Assembly (NCBI RefSeq): GCF_005771525.1
Contig: NZ_VAVZ01000002.1
Location: forward strand, 82,201 to 146,200
Direction: 5' to 3'
Length of the DNA: 64,000 bases
From: Nesterenkonia salmonea
GTDB lineage: Bacteria > Actinomycetota > Actinomycetes > Actinomycetales > Micrococcaceae
Shown here: positions 52,271-61,276 of the stretch, piece by piece
Numbering within the stretch: position 1 is the first letter of the stretch
Layout: each line of letters starts with the position of its first letter
The notes under the pieces: model-generated
What the model was told of the DNA's origin: nothing
Seen by the model: the letters and a program-made list of their open reading frames with translations, nothing else
Database searches by the model: none
Translations under genes and position numbers: made by a program

Positions 52271-53680
52271 ATGAACAGCAACACGTCCACCCTGGCTTCG
52301 GCCGACGCCGACCGCATCAGCCCGGCCGATATCCAGGCGGGTCACACCGCCTATGAATTGGACCGCAAGCACGTCTTCCACTCCTGGTCTGCCCAGGAAC
52401 AACTGCAGCCGATGAATGTCATTGACGCTGAAGGTTCCTGGATATGGGACGGCGAGGGTCGGCGACTGCTGGACTTCACCTCGCAACTGATTTTCACCAA
52501 TGCAGGCCATAAGCACCCGAAGATCATTGAGGCCATCAAGCAGCAGGCAGAGAAGCTGTGCACCGTCGCCCCGCAGCACGTCAATGACGCTCGTTCCGAG
52601 GCTGCCCGGCTGATCACTGAACTGCTACCTGAGGATATCAACCACGTCTTCTTCACCAACGGTGGGGCCGACGCCAATGAGCACGCTGTCCGCATGGCCC
52701 GGCTGCACACCGGGCGTCGCAAGGTGCTTTCGGCCTACCGCTCCTATCACGGCGGCACTCATCTGGCGGTGAATCTCACCGGTGACCCCCGCAGGGTTCC
52801 CAATGACGACGACGCCGGGGTCGTCCGCTTCCTGCCCCCCTTCACCTACCGGTCACATTTCCGGCCTGACTCCGCAGCCCAGTGGACTCCGGAGCAGGAG
52901 ACTGAACGTGCTCTCGCCCACCTCAGGGACACCCTGGTGTTGGAGGGGCCGTCCCAGGTGGCTGCCCTGATCCTGGAAGCCATCCCCGGCACTGCGGGGA
53001 TATACCTTCCCCCGGCTGGCTACATGGAGGGCGCACGCGCGCTCTGTGATGAGTTCGGTGTGGTGATGATTCTTGACGAAGTGATGGCGGGCTTCGGTCG
53101 TTCAGGAAAGTGGTTCGCTCACGAACACTTCGCGATCGAGCCGGATATTGTGACCTTCGCCAAAGGCGTCAACTCCGGGTACGTGCCCATGGGGGGTGTC
53201 GCCATGGATGACGCCATCTACGCCAGCTTCGCCCAGCGGATGTATCCCGGAGGGCTGACCTACTCGGGACACCCCCTGGCCATGGCCGCCGCGGTGGCTG
53301 CGATCAACGCCATGCGGGACGAGGCAATGGTGGAAAATGCTGCTCGACTCGGTGCGGAGGTTATCGGTCCGCGGCTGGAGGACATGAAGAACAACCACCC
53401 TGCGGTGGGCGATGTCCGCGGAACCGGCGCGTTCTGGGCCATCGAACTGGTCCGGGACAAGGCAACCCGGGAGCCGCTGGCCCCCTATGGACAGACTCCC
53501 GCGGTCATGGCTGATCTGGTGGCAGCGTGCAAAGCCAAGGGTGTGGTGCCATTTATCAACATGAACCGGATCCACATTTGTCCACCGCTGAATACTGCCG
53601 ACGATGATGTCCGCTTCGGCCTCGATGTCATTGACGAGGTCCTAGCTCTGGCCGATGAGGTCATCTCCGTCCAGCAGTGA
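52271..53680 (+). CDS. class III aminotransferase, beta-alanine/omega-amino acid:pyruvate type
   Basis: A 469-residue PLP enzyme: FFTNGGADANEHAVRMAR, VLSAYRSYHGGTH, LDEVMAGFGRSGKWFA (Asp269) and Schiff-base Lys298 in FAKGVNSGYVPMGG. It transfers the amino group of beta-alanine (or taurine, 3-aminoisobutyrate) to pyruvate or 2-oxoglutarate. Together with the upstream MMSDH-type dehydrogenase it completes pyrimidine catabolism. AGAGGAG upstream of the ATG. A perfect hairpin follows the stop. Confidence 0.88.
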   Translation: MNSNTSTLASADADRISPADIQAGHTAYELDRKHVFHSWSAQEQLQPMNVIDAEGSWIWDGEGRRLLDFTSQLIFTNAGHKHPKIIEAIKQQAEKLCTVAPQHVNDARSEAARLITELLPEDINHVFFTNGGADANEHAVRMARLHTGRRKVLSAYRSYHGGTHLAVNLTGDPRRVPNDDDAGVVRFLPPFTYRSHFRPDSAAQWTPEQETERALAHLRDTLVLEGPSQVAALILEAIPGTAGIYLPPAGYMEGARALCDEFGVVMILDEVMAGFGRSGKWFAHEHFAIEPDIVTFAKGVNSGYVPMGGVAMDDAIYASFAQRMYPGGLTYSGHPLAMAAAVAAINAMRDEAMVENAARLGAEVIGPRLEDMKNNHPAVGDVRGTGAFWAIELVRDKATREPLAPYGQTPAVMADLVAACKAKGVVPFINMNRIHICPPLNTADDDVRFGLDVIDEVLALADEVISVQQ

Positions 53681-53686
53681 CCGCAC

Positions 53687-53720
53687 CGAGCCGCTTGTCG
53701 CTCAGCCGACAAGCGGCTCG
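53687..53720. terminator. bidirectional hairpin terminator overlapping the gntR end
   Basis: A perfect 14-bp stem (CGAGCCGCTTGTCG at 53687-53700; complement 53707-53720) with a 6-base loop. It serves the aminotransferase operon from the left; from the right it includes the stop and last codons of the GntR gene. Confidence 0.8.
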
Positions 53721-54466
53721 AGGGTGGCGCGCTCGGCTTCGGTGAGACTGTCGCGGTAGAACCGATAGATGTTCTCCGTCGCAGTGCGCCGAGCACCTGC
53801 CGCATCACCATCGCGAATCCGCTCAGCTAGTCCGGCAGCGTCTTGGGCGGACTGCCCGAGGCGGCCTCGGCGAGCCAGCCCATGAGTCTCGTCGTCGAGG
53901 CGCTGGCGTGCGATTTCGGTGAGCGCGCCGTCGACCGCCTGGCCGGTCGCCTGGAGGAGCTGATTACTGCTGGCCAAACGAATCGCATGATGGAATGCGG
54001 AGAGCACCCGGCCGAATTCTTCGACAGCATCTGCTGAGTCACTGGCCGCTAATTCGGCGAGGTCTGCGGCTCGGGACTCAATCTCGTCTTTGGTCTCGTC
54101 GCTGCAGAGTGCGGCGGCCAGCAGAGCTGATTGGCCCTCCAGGAGCAGTCTGAACTGAATGAGCTCCGCCCGACTGGTGCCTTCCTGGTGGGCCATCCGG
54201 GCAAGTGGGCGCTGCAGGGTCTTAGGTGAAAAGGGGATCACTTCTGATCCGCGTGGATCGCCGGCATGCGGCTCAACGACACCCGTGGCGTGCAGTACGC
54301 GCATGGCTTCGCGCACCGTGGAGCGGGAGACGGAGAAGGTCTCCATCAGTCGGCGCTCACCCGGCAGGCGGTCACCGGCGGAGAGCTCCCCATCGCGGAT
54401 TCTGGCTTCGATCTGCTCCACAATCAGCTCATATGAGTTGACCTTCTTGATGGGTTCGAAGTTCAT
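53702..54466 (-). CDS. FadR-like GntR-family regulator of the amidase/peptide-importer operon
   Basis: A 254-residue GntR protein, FCD/FadR subgroup: winged helix at about residues 10-75 (YELIVEQIEARIRDGELSAG, LMETFSVSRSTVREAMRVLH) and helical FCD domain (FRLLLEGQSALLAAALC, FGRVLSAFHHAIRLAS). The ATG at 54466 overlaps the stop of the ATPase gene (TGATG), so it is translated last in the operon. The promoter region of that operon contains a palindrome matching the FadR-type consensus at 61194, a likely autoregulatory site. Confidence 0.88.
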   Translation of the reverse strand: MNFEPIKKVNSYELIVEQIEARIRDGELSAGDRLPGERRLMETFSVSRSTVREAMRVLHATGVVEPHAGDPRGSEVIPFSPKTLQRPLARMAHQEGTSRAELIQFRLLLEGQSALLAAALCSDETKDEIESRAADLAELAASDSADAVEEFGRVLSAFHHAIRLASSNQLLQATGQAVDGALTEIARQRLDDETHGLARRGRLGQSAQDAAGLAERIRDGDAAGARRTATENIYRFYRDSLTEAERATLEPLVG

Positions 54467-56259
54467 CACGCGACATTATCCTTCATGCGCGGAATAGCCG
54501 CAGCCAGTTCTGCGGTGTACGGGTGCTTCGGTGTGTCAAAGACGGCGTCTGCGGGTCCGCATTCGACGATGCGCCCAGCATTCATCACAGCGACGATGTC
54601 ACAGCTGTGCCGCACAACCTTCAGATCGTGGGAGACGAAGACCATGGTGAGGTCATACTCATCGACCAGGTCATCGAGAAGATTGAGCACCTGCGCCCGG
54701 ACGGAGACGTCCAAGGCGGAGACGGCCTCGTCCGCGATGAGGATCTTGGGTCGCGTGACCAGGGCGCGCGCAATCGCGATGCGCTGCCGTTGGCCGCCGG
54801 AGAATTCATGCGGATACTTCTCCGCCGCACCCTGCGGAAGCCCCACCTGTTCGAGCAGTTCCTTCGCACGCCGGAGCCGTTCGGCCCTTCCAGCGTTCCA
54901 GAGCGGCTCGGTGATGATGTCCACCACTGTCATTCGTGGGTCAAGGGACCCCATGGGGTCTTGGAAGACGATCTGCATGCTCTGCCGCAGCCAGCGGAGT
55001 CTGCGTTCGCGTTGGCCTGAGATTGCTTGATCGTTGACGCGCACTGAGCCGCTGCTCGGCTCATCAAGGGCGGTGAGCAGGCGCAGGAGGGTGGATTTTC
55101 CGCAGCCAGACTCCCCGACTATCCCGAACCGCTGACCCGCCGCGACGTCGAAGCTGACTCCGCGCAGCGCCTCGACCACTCGGCCGCGGCCGAGAAACCC
55201 TGCTTTGCCGTAGCTGCGCGTGAGGTCGCGGACTTCCAGCACCGGTGACTCTGCCTGGTTGAACACCGGGGCGCTGCCGTCCTCAGCAATCGCGAGGTGC
55301 GCAGCAGCAGCAGGTGAGCCCGCTTCCGCGGAGCTGCTGATGGACAGCCGGTCCTCTGCAGGTCTGTGTTGATTCTGCGCTGCGGCATCAACAGTGTCGG
55401 GCGTCAGCAGCCGCCCGGAACTGTGATCAGTCCGCAGAGCTGAAGCGGCAAGCAGAGCGCGGGTATACGGATGTTCAGGTCGGGTAAAGACCTGGTCGAT
55501 CGGACCGGTCTCGATGATGCGGCCGTGGCGCATAATGATCACCCGGTCACACACCTCAGACACCACGCCGAGGTCATGGGTGATGAACAGCAGTGAGGAT
55601 CCGGCACGCTCAACCTGCTCCGCCATGAGAGTCAGCACCTGTTTTTGGACGGTGACATCGAGAGCGGTGGTGGGCTCATCAGCCAGCAGCAGCTCCGGAC
55701 CGTTCGCCATGGCCATGGCGAGCATGACTCGCTGGCGCTGACCGCCGGACATCTGGTGCGGGTAAACCCTCGCGGCGCGGGCCGGCTCCGGGATGCGCAC
55801 CGAATCCAAGAGGTCGAGGACTCTGTCCTCAACGGTGGCGTTGGGTTGGTCTGCAGGAAGGCTTGCGGACTGAGCCCGCCGGTGAAGCTTGATGACCTCG
55901 GCGACCTGATCTCCGACCCGCATCAGCGGGTTGAGCGCGGTCATCGGCTCCTGGAAGACCATGGACATCCTGTTGCCGCGCACCGAGGAGAACGCATTCT
56001 CGTCGGCGTTGAGCAGATCCAGGTCATCCGAAGCGGTCTCTGGGCTGCTGGTGTCACCGTGCAGGGTGAGGCTGCCTGTGGCGCTGAGCCCGTCGCCCAG
56101 CAGACCCATCAGGGACAGGCAGGTGAGTGATTTCCCCGAACCGGATTCGCCGATCAGACCCACTCGCTCTCCCCGGTCGATAGCGAAGTCGATGCCGTGG
56201 ACTATGCGTCCGGAACCGGCGCTGATGTCGAGATTCTCTGCTGTGAGCAGGCGGCTCAT
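54466..56259 (-). CDS. dipeptide/oligopeptide ABC transporter, fused DppD-DppF ATPase
   Basis: A 597-residue protein with two complete ATPase domains. First: Walker [14 protein letters not shown], signature [16 protein letters not shown], Walker [13 protein letters not shown]. Second: [47 protein letters not shown] linker of about 60 residues joins them. ATG at 56259 with GAGAGGA upstream; it overlaps the permease stop (ATGA). It powers the family-5 binding-protein importer of this operon. Confidence 0.92.
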   Translation of the reverse strand: MSRLLTAENLDISAGSGRIVHGIDFAIDRGERVGLIGESGSGKSLTCLSLMGLLGDGLSATGSLTLHGDTSSPETASDDLDLLNADENAFSSVRGNRMSMVFQEPMTALNPLMRVGDQVAEVIKLHRRAQSASLPADQPNATVEDRVLDLLDSVRIPEPARAARVYPHQMSGGQRQRVMLAMAMANGPELLLADEPTTALDVTVQKQVLTLMAEQVERAGSSLLFITHDLGVVSEVCDRVIIMRHGRIIETGPIDQVFTRPEHPYTRALLAASALRTDHSSGRLLTPDTVDAAAQNQHRPAEDRLSISSSAEAGSPAAAAHLAIAEDGSAPVFNQAESPVLEVRDLTRSYGKAGFLGRGRVVEALRGVSFDVAAGQRFGIVGESGCGKSTLLRLLTALDEPSSGSVRVNDQAISGQRERRLRWLRQSMQIVFQDPMGSLDPRMTVVDIITEPLWNAGRAERLRRAKELLEQVGLPQGAAEKYPHEFSGGQRQRIAIARALVTRPKILIADEAVSALDVSVRAQVLNLLDDLVDEYDLTMVFVSHDLKVVRHSCDIVAVMNAGRIVECGPADAVFDTPKHPYTAELAAAIPRMKDNVA

Positions 56260-57146
56260 CTGGTCCTCTCCATGCGTGGATCGAATCTGTCGCGTAGCCC
56301 GTCGCCGAGCAGGTTGAAGCCCAGCACCGTGATCGCTACTGCCATGCCGGGCCACAGCACTGTCAGTGGGGCGATGTTCAGGACGGACTGCGCGTCTTGG
56401 AGCATCCGGCCCCAGGACGGGGTGGGAGGTGGTGTGCCCAGTCCCAGGAAACTCAGGGCAGCCTCGGCCAGAACCGCGATCGCAAAACCGACCGTGGCCT
56501 GCACGATGATGATGCCCCGGATGTTCGGCAGGACATGCCGCAGCGCCAGGTAGATGGAGCCTCGCCCGGCAGCTCTGGCGGCGAGCGCATAGTCACGGCT
56601 GAGCACCTGAAGGGTCCCGGAGCGCACTACGCGCGCAACACCTGGTGCCAGTCCCAAGCCAAGGGCGATGACTGCGGTGCCGGTGGAGACGCCGAAGACT
56701 GCGGCAAGAATAATCGCCAGCAGCAGGGCTGGGAATGCCTGCGCAATGTCATTTCCGCGCATCATCCACAGTCCGGCCCCGCGCTCTGTCAGGGCGGCGG
56801 CTATCCCGTACGGCACCCCGATGAGGAAACCAACGCATACCGTGCCCAGGCCCACCAGCAGCGGCACCCTGGAACCGGCGAGCACCATCGAGGCGATGTC
56901 CCGGCCGAGCCCGTCGGTGCCGAGCCAGTGTTCGGCGCTGGGCCCCTCCAATCGGTTGGTTGCACCGGTGGCGGTGGGGTCCTGCGGGGTCCACACCAGT
57001 GAGACCAGGGCCATCAGGACCACCAGTCCGACAAGAGTGCCGCCGGCGATGATCAGGCCGGTTCCAGCCCTCCGGCGCCGCGGGGGACGCTGTGCGGGTT
57101 GTGGTGTTTCGCCGGTTGTGGAAGATGCAGTCTCTGGGGTGCTCAT
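56256..57146 (-). CDS. dipeptide/oligopeptide ABC transporter permease, DppC-like
   Basis: A 296-residue permease: an N-terminal cytoplasmic Pro/Arg-rich tail, the OppC N-helix, LGTDGLGRDIASMVLAGSRVPLLVGL, the EAA-type loop TLQVLSRDYALAARAAGRGS and LGTPPPTPSWGRMLQDA. Its ATG overlaps the DppB stop by four bases. Confidence 0.92.
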   Translation of the reverse strand: MSTPETASSTTGETPQPAQRPPRRRRAGTGLIIAGGTLVGLVVLMALVSLVWTPQDPTATGATNRLEGPSAEHWLGTDGLGRDIASMVLAGSRVPLLVGLGTVCVGFLIGVPYGIAAALTERGAGLWMMRGNDIAQAFPALLLAIILAAVFGVSTGTAVIALGLGLAPGVARVVRSGTLQVLSRDYALAARAAGRGSIYLALRHVLPNIRGIIIVQATVGFAIAVLAEAALSFLGLGTPPPTPSWGRMLQDAQSVLNIAPLTVLWPGMAVAITVLGFNLLGDGLRDRFDPRMERTR

Positions 57147-58087
57147 GTGGCGCTCCTAAGTCGCGGGTCGATCACCGGGCGCAGCAGATCGACCAGCAGG
57201 TTGACCAGCAGCACGAGAACGACGACGCACATCACGATCGACTGCACCATGATGAGATCGCGGTTGCCGACTGCGCGGACCAGGTTGGAGCCGAGTCCCG
57301 GGACCACGAAGACGGTCTCGATGACGACGGCGCCGATGATCAGGTTCGCGAATTCGATGCTGGTGACGGTGATCAGCGGGACCATGGCATTGCGCAGGCC
57401 GTGGCGCAGCAGTGCTGTGCCGGGTTTCATCCCTTTGGCTCGGGCGGTGCGCATGAAGTCTTCACGCATCACCTCCAGCACCGCGGCCCGGGTGTAGCGG
57501 GCCAGGATTGCGCCGTTGACCAGACCCAGTGCCAGCGCGGGCAGTGCGATGTGTCGCAGGAAGTCAGCTCCGGCGGCAGGTGGTGCCCAGCCTCCGGATG
57601 GAAACCAGCTCAGCGTGACGGCGAAGACCCCGATGAGCAGGAGTCCGGCGAGGAAGTTGGGCACCGATATGCCGAGCTGGCTGACCGCTGAGAACAGCGT
57701 GCCATCCGGCTTGTTCTGCCGGACCGCGGCGAGCAGACCCAGCGGAAGGGCAATCACCAGGGCGACGAGGATTCCGCCCGCGACGAGGAGCAGCGACACC
57801 TGCAGCGCGTCCAGCACCTGGGGGGCTACAGGTGCCCGAGAAGCATAGGAGATTCCCATGTCCCCGGTGAAGAAACCTGTAACCCACTCCATGTACTGAA
57901 CGGGCAGGGGCCGGTCCACACCCAACTGTTCACGCAGGGCCTGCACCTGATCTTCTGTGGCGTCGAGGCCGAGCTGAGCTCTGGCCGGATCTCCCGGCAG
58001 CACACTCAGCAGGAAGAACACCACAAGGGATGCCACCCACACCGTCAGGAGGAACACTCCCAGACGCCGCACTATCATCAGTGCCAT
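57143..58087 (-). CDS. dipeptide/oligopeptide ABC transporter permease, DppB-like
   Basis: A 314-residue permease with six helices: VFFLLSVLPGDPARAQLGLDA, LREQLGVDRPLPVQYMEWV, the EAA loop YTRAAVLEVMREDFMRTARA and NLIIGAVVIETVFVVPGLG are all conserved. It follows the binding-protein gene by 40 bases. Two ATGs (58087, 58078) are possible starts. Confidence 0.92.
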   Translation of the reverse strand: MALMIVRRLGVFLLTVWVASLVVFFLLSVLPGDPARAQLGLDATEDQVQALREQLGVDRPLPVQYMEWVTGFFTGDMGISYASRAPVAPQVLDALQVSLLLVAGGILVALVIALPLGLLAAVRQNKPDGTLFSAVSQLGISVPNFLAGLLLIGVFAVTLSWFPSGGWAPPAAGADFLRHIALPALALGLVNGAILARYTRAAVLEVMREDFMRTARAKGMKPGTALLRHGLRNAMVPLITVTSIEFANLIIGAVVIETVFVVPGLGSNLVRAVGNRDLIMVQSIVMCVVVLVLLVNLLVDLLRPVIDPRLRSAT

Positions 58088-58127
58088 GCCCTATGCCTTT
58101 CTCGGCTCTGTTGTCGCGGCTGCACGA

Positions 58128-59654
58128 TCATTCGGTGACTGTCACTCCGGAGAAGTCGAAGCCGGCTCCAAGGTCATTCTGCGGAAGGCCGTCGACGCCG
58201 GTTCTGGAGATGACGATGTTCGGCGGGTTGTAGAGCCAGATGCCGGGGACGTCCTCGACGATCTGCTCTGTGGCAGCGAGCATGGCGGCGCTGTGTTCGT
58301 CGTCGTCAGTGGCTGACTCGGCGTCGTCGAAGTGCTCTCTGACCTCTTCGGAGTCGTAGCCCCAGTAGTGATCCGGGTTGCCGTAGTTGACCATGTTTCG
58401 GTTCTCCACGTGGTTGACCACGGTCAGATCGAAGTTGCGATCTGTCATGCTCTCCTCGATCCACACAGCGGGGAACTCTTGGCTTTCGATCGTGACCTCA
58501 ACTCCGATATCGGAGAGGTTATCCTGAATCACCTGAGCTGCGGCTTCCGCATACGGGCGGTTCGGGATGGTGAACGTCAGGGACAGATCGTCGTATCCCG
58601 CATCCTCCAGGGCCTGTTCAGCAGCCTCCGGGTCGTAGGCGTAGGTTCCGGAGAAGTCCTCGTAGTAGGGATCGGTCGGAACTGATGGGGCGCCGAGTTC
58701 GGTGCCGTAGCCGCTGGTGGATGCTGCCAGAACGGATTCCTTGTCGATGGCCATGGAAATGGCTTGGCGCACCTCGACCTCGGAGAGGCCCTCGCTGTCG
58801 CTGTTGAGGGTCACCACTACCACGCCTTGGCTGTCGCCCAGCTGCACGGTGAATTCATCGTCTTCGAAGGAGTCCACCTGGTCGTAGGCCTCAGCCCGGA
58901 CCAAGGCGTCGACTCCGCCGGTCCGCAGTGCGTTGGCTGCGGAGTTCGCGTCGTCGTAGTAGAGCAGTGAGAGTTCGGCCACGTCGGGCTGCTCACCCCA
59001 GTAGTCCGCATTGCGGCTGAAGCTCATCTCGACGGCGTTCTCATAGGACTCGAAGACGAACGGGCCTGTGCCGTTGGCCTCAGTTGCCAGGTCATCGACG
59101 CTGTCTGGATCGAACATCGCGCCCTCGGGGCCGGTAAGCCAGAACAGCACGTCGTAGTCGGGCTCGGAGAGATGCAGTGTCACGGTGTGCTCGTCCACGA
59201 CTTCGACGCTCTCCAGGGCCTCGAGGTTTTCTGGAGCGTTCGCGGTCCACTCATCCAGCCGCTCCAGTGAGAACTCGACGTTCTCGGCGGTGAACTCCGA
59301 GCCGTCATGGAAGGTCACGCCTTCCTGGAGGTCGAATGTGTACTCCAGTCCGTCTTCGCTGATGTCCCAGCTTTCGGCGAGCAGCGGTTCGATCGTTCCG
59401 TCGTCACCCAGGCGCACCAGACCCTCATAGGTGTTGTAGAGCAGGGCTTCAAAGATGGCTGCGCCGCCGGTGCTGGTGAAGTCCAGGTTGGCGGGCACAG
59501 CCGCGAAGCCCACAGCGAGGCTGGCGTCGGAATTTCCAGTCTCTTCCGTTCCGGCTTCTTCCGCGGGTGCAGTATCACCTGCCCCGCATGAGGCCAGGGT
59601 CAGGGTGCTGATTGCCAGCGCGGCAGTCAGGGCTTGCGGGCGAGTGATTCTCAT
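58128..59654 (-). CDS. family-5 (peptide/nickel type) solute-binding lipoprotein
   Basis: A 508-residue SBP_bac_5 protein. Lipoprotein signal with lipobox LASC, an acidic linker, then LLYNTYEGLVRLGDDGTIEPLLAESWDISEDG, the family N-terminal lobe, GVTFHDGSEFTAENVEFSLER and ISMAIDKESVL. Highly acidic. ATG at 59654 preceded by GGAAGG. Between an amidase gene and the permeases, so it may bind an amide or short peptide that the amidase degrades. Confidence 0.92.
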   Translation of the reverse strand: MRITRPQALTAALAISTLTLASCGAGDTAPAEEAGTEETGNSDASLAVGFAAVPANLDFTSTGGAAIFEALLYNTYEGLVRLGDDGTIEPLLAESWDISEDGLEYTFDLQEGVTFHDGSEFTAENVEFSLERLDEWTANAPENLEALESVEVVDEHTVTLHLSEPDYDVLFWLTGPEGAMFDPDSVDDLATEANGTGPFVFESYENAVEMSFSRNADYWGEQPDVAELSLLYYDDANSAANALRTGGVDALVRAEAYDQVDSFEDDEFTVQLGDSQGVVVVTLNSDSEGLSEVEVRQAISMAIDKESVLAASTSGYGTELGAPSVPTDPYYEDFSGTYAYDPEAAEQALEDAGYDDLSLTFTIPNRPYAEAAAQVIQDNLSDIGVEVTIESQEFPAVWIEESMTDRNFDLTVVNHVENRNMVNYGNPDHYWGYDSEEVREHFDDAESATDDDEHSAAMLAATEQIVEDVPGIWLYNPPNIVISRTGVDGLPQNDLGAGFDFSGVTVTE

Positions 59655-59690
59655 TGTGTTGCCTTCCACTGTGATTTCGGAGTCAGCGAT

Positions 59691-61100
59691 TTAGTGTGCC
59701 ACCGGTGCGGTGATCTGCGGCCAGGGGCGGATGGCGTCGTCGGGACGCTCTGCTTCGAAAAAGTCAGCCGCGGCCAGCGCGGTGATGTCCTGATGGCGTC
59801 CGGCAGCGATCTGCAGTCCGATGGGGCTGCCGGACTGGGTGAAGCCGCCGTTGACGCTGGCGGCCGGCATACCCGAGAAGTTGTAGCCCACACAGAAGTG
59901 GATGTGGGACATCGGGTCATTGACGTCGTTCGACGGCATGGGCCACTCAGCGGGGAACGCGGCGTCGGGAGAGACCGGGGAGAGGATGATGTCAACGTCC
60001 TGGGTCGCGGTGAGCACCGCACGGGCCAGGCTGATCTGGGCATCGTGGGCTTCCAGGGCCTGCTCGGCGGTGATGGAGGCAGCCCCGCTGCACCATTCTT
60101 CGATGAACGGCAGCATCTTAGCCCGCTGTTCGGCATTCATGTTCTGGTACTTCCGGTAGTGTCCAGCTCGCCAGAATCTGTCGATGAGGTCCACGGTTCC
60201 CGGCCGCAGATAGGGCGGAATGTCCACAACTTCGGCCCCCGCGGCGGCGAAGACCTCCGCTGCCCGGACCACTACGGCCGCAACCTCAGGATTGACCGGA
60301 GCGCCGTCACCGACGTCCAGCACAACTCCGACACGCAGTTTCGCAATGTTGAGGTCAAGGTTGGACCAGTCGGTGTTGTCTTTCGGCAGCGACCAGGGAT
60401 CAGCGGGGTGGTCGCCGGAGACCACAGCCATGGTGCGGGCAAGATCACGGACCCGGCGGCCCATGGGCCCGATGGTGCGCCCTGGATAGGGTGGATCCAC
60501 AGGAATCCGAGCATAGGTGGGTTTGAATCCGGCGATTCCGCACCAGCTGGCCGGAAGCCGGACTGAGCCGCCGATGTCGGAGCCGATGTTCACTGGGGCG
60601 TAGCCGGCGGCCGAGGCCGCGCCGGCTCCGGCCGAGGACCCACCGGGACTCCACTCCGGGTTCCACGGATTCCTGGTGGTGGGGTGCAGCGAGGAAACCC
60701 CGGAGGACAACATGCCAAGCTCTGGCATCGTGGTCCGGCCGAGGAAGCACGCCCCGGAGCCCAAAATGCGCTCAGCCACCGGAGAGTTGTGCTCAGCCGG
60801 AGCCAGCACGGTCGTAGCAGAGCCCCAGGGCGTAGGGCGGCCGGCAATCTGCTGATTCTCTTTCAGAGTGACTGGGATCCCGTCGAGGGGGCTGAGCGGT
60901 TCGCCCTTGGCCCAGCGGGTCCTGGCGGCTTCAGCGGACACCAGAGCCGCGTCGTCGTATCTGTCGTACATCGCATGGATGACGGGTTCCGCTTCATCCA
61001 TACGAGCCAGGCAAGCTGTTACTACGTCGACGGGGTCTACCTCACCTGCGGCATAGCCGGCGGCGAGTTGGGACGCATCGAGGTCAGGCAGATCGTGCAC
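59691..61100 (-). CDS. amidase-signature hydrolase
   Basis: A 469-residue amidase. Catalytic residues: Lys in LDGIPVTLKENQQ, Ser in WSPGGSSAGAGAAS (cis-Ser) and nucleophile Ser in VNIGSDIGGSVRLPASWCG. It hydrolyses an unknown carboxamide, in the cytoplasm. Start taken as GTG at 61100, with GAAAGG 5-6 bases upstream; a TTG at 61127 would add 9 residues. First gene of the operon amidase-binding protein-DppB-DppC-DppDF-GntR. Confidence 0.88.
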   Translation of the reverse strand: MHDLPDLDASQLAAGYAAGEVDPVDVVTACLARMDEAEPVIHAMYDRYDDAALVSAEAARTRWAKGEPLSPLDGIPVTLKENQQIAGRPTPWGSATTVLAPAEHNSPVAERILGSGACFLGRTTMPELGMLSSGVSSLHPTTRNPWNPEWSPGGSSAGAGAASAAGYAPVNIGSDIGGSVRLPASWCGIAGFKPTYARIPVDPPYPGRTIGPMGRRVRDLARTMAVVSGDHPADPWSLPKDNTDWSNLDLNIAKLRVGVVLDVGDGAPVNPEVAAVVVRAAEVFAAAGAEVVDIPPYLRPGTVDLIDRFWRAGHYRKYQNMNAEQRAKMLPFIEEWCSGAASITAEQALEAHDAQISLARAVLTATQDVDIILSPVSPDAAFPAEWPMPSNDVNDPMSHIHFCVGYNFSGMPAASVNGGFTQSGSPIGLQIAAGRHQDITALAAADFFEAERPDDAIRPWPQITAPVAH

Positions 61101-61159
61101 ACAGACCCTTTCGGTTGAGAGAAACAATAGTGCTTGGTCCCTACCCTGGGCCCTTCGTG

Positions 61160-61179
61160 TTTCGAGTCTTTACTCGAAA
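61160..61179. promoter_or_regulatory. inverted repeat in the amidase / beta-glucosidase divergent region
   Basis: TTTCGAG-6 bases-CTCGAAA, perfect 7-bp arms. It lies between the two divergent genes, 15 bases from the FadR-like site. Could be a second operator, for instance for a regulator of the beta-glucosidase; no protein can be assigned. Confidence 0.4.
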
Positions 61180-61193
61180 GTTTACGATCGTGT

Positions 61194-61210
61194 TACTGGT
61201 CAGACCAGTA
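61194..61210. promoter_or_regulatory. FadR-like GntR operator
   Basis: TACTGGTCAGACCAGTA is a perfect 17-bp palindrome with the CTGGTCNGACCAG core of E. coli FadR sites and the TGGTNNNACCA pattern of FCD-type GntR regulators. It is about 95 bases before the amidase start and 66 bases before the beta-glucosidase start. Confidence 0.7.
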
Positions 61211-61276
61211 GTAGAAAGTGGCAGCGGCTGGCCTTAGGGTTCGGCACATACCCCGTGATCAAGCTAAGAAGGAACT

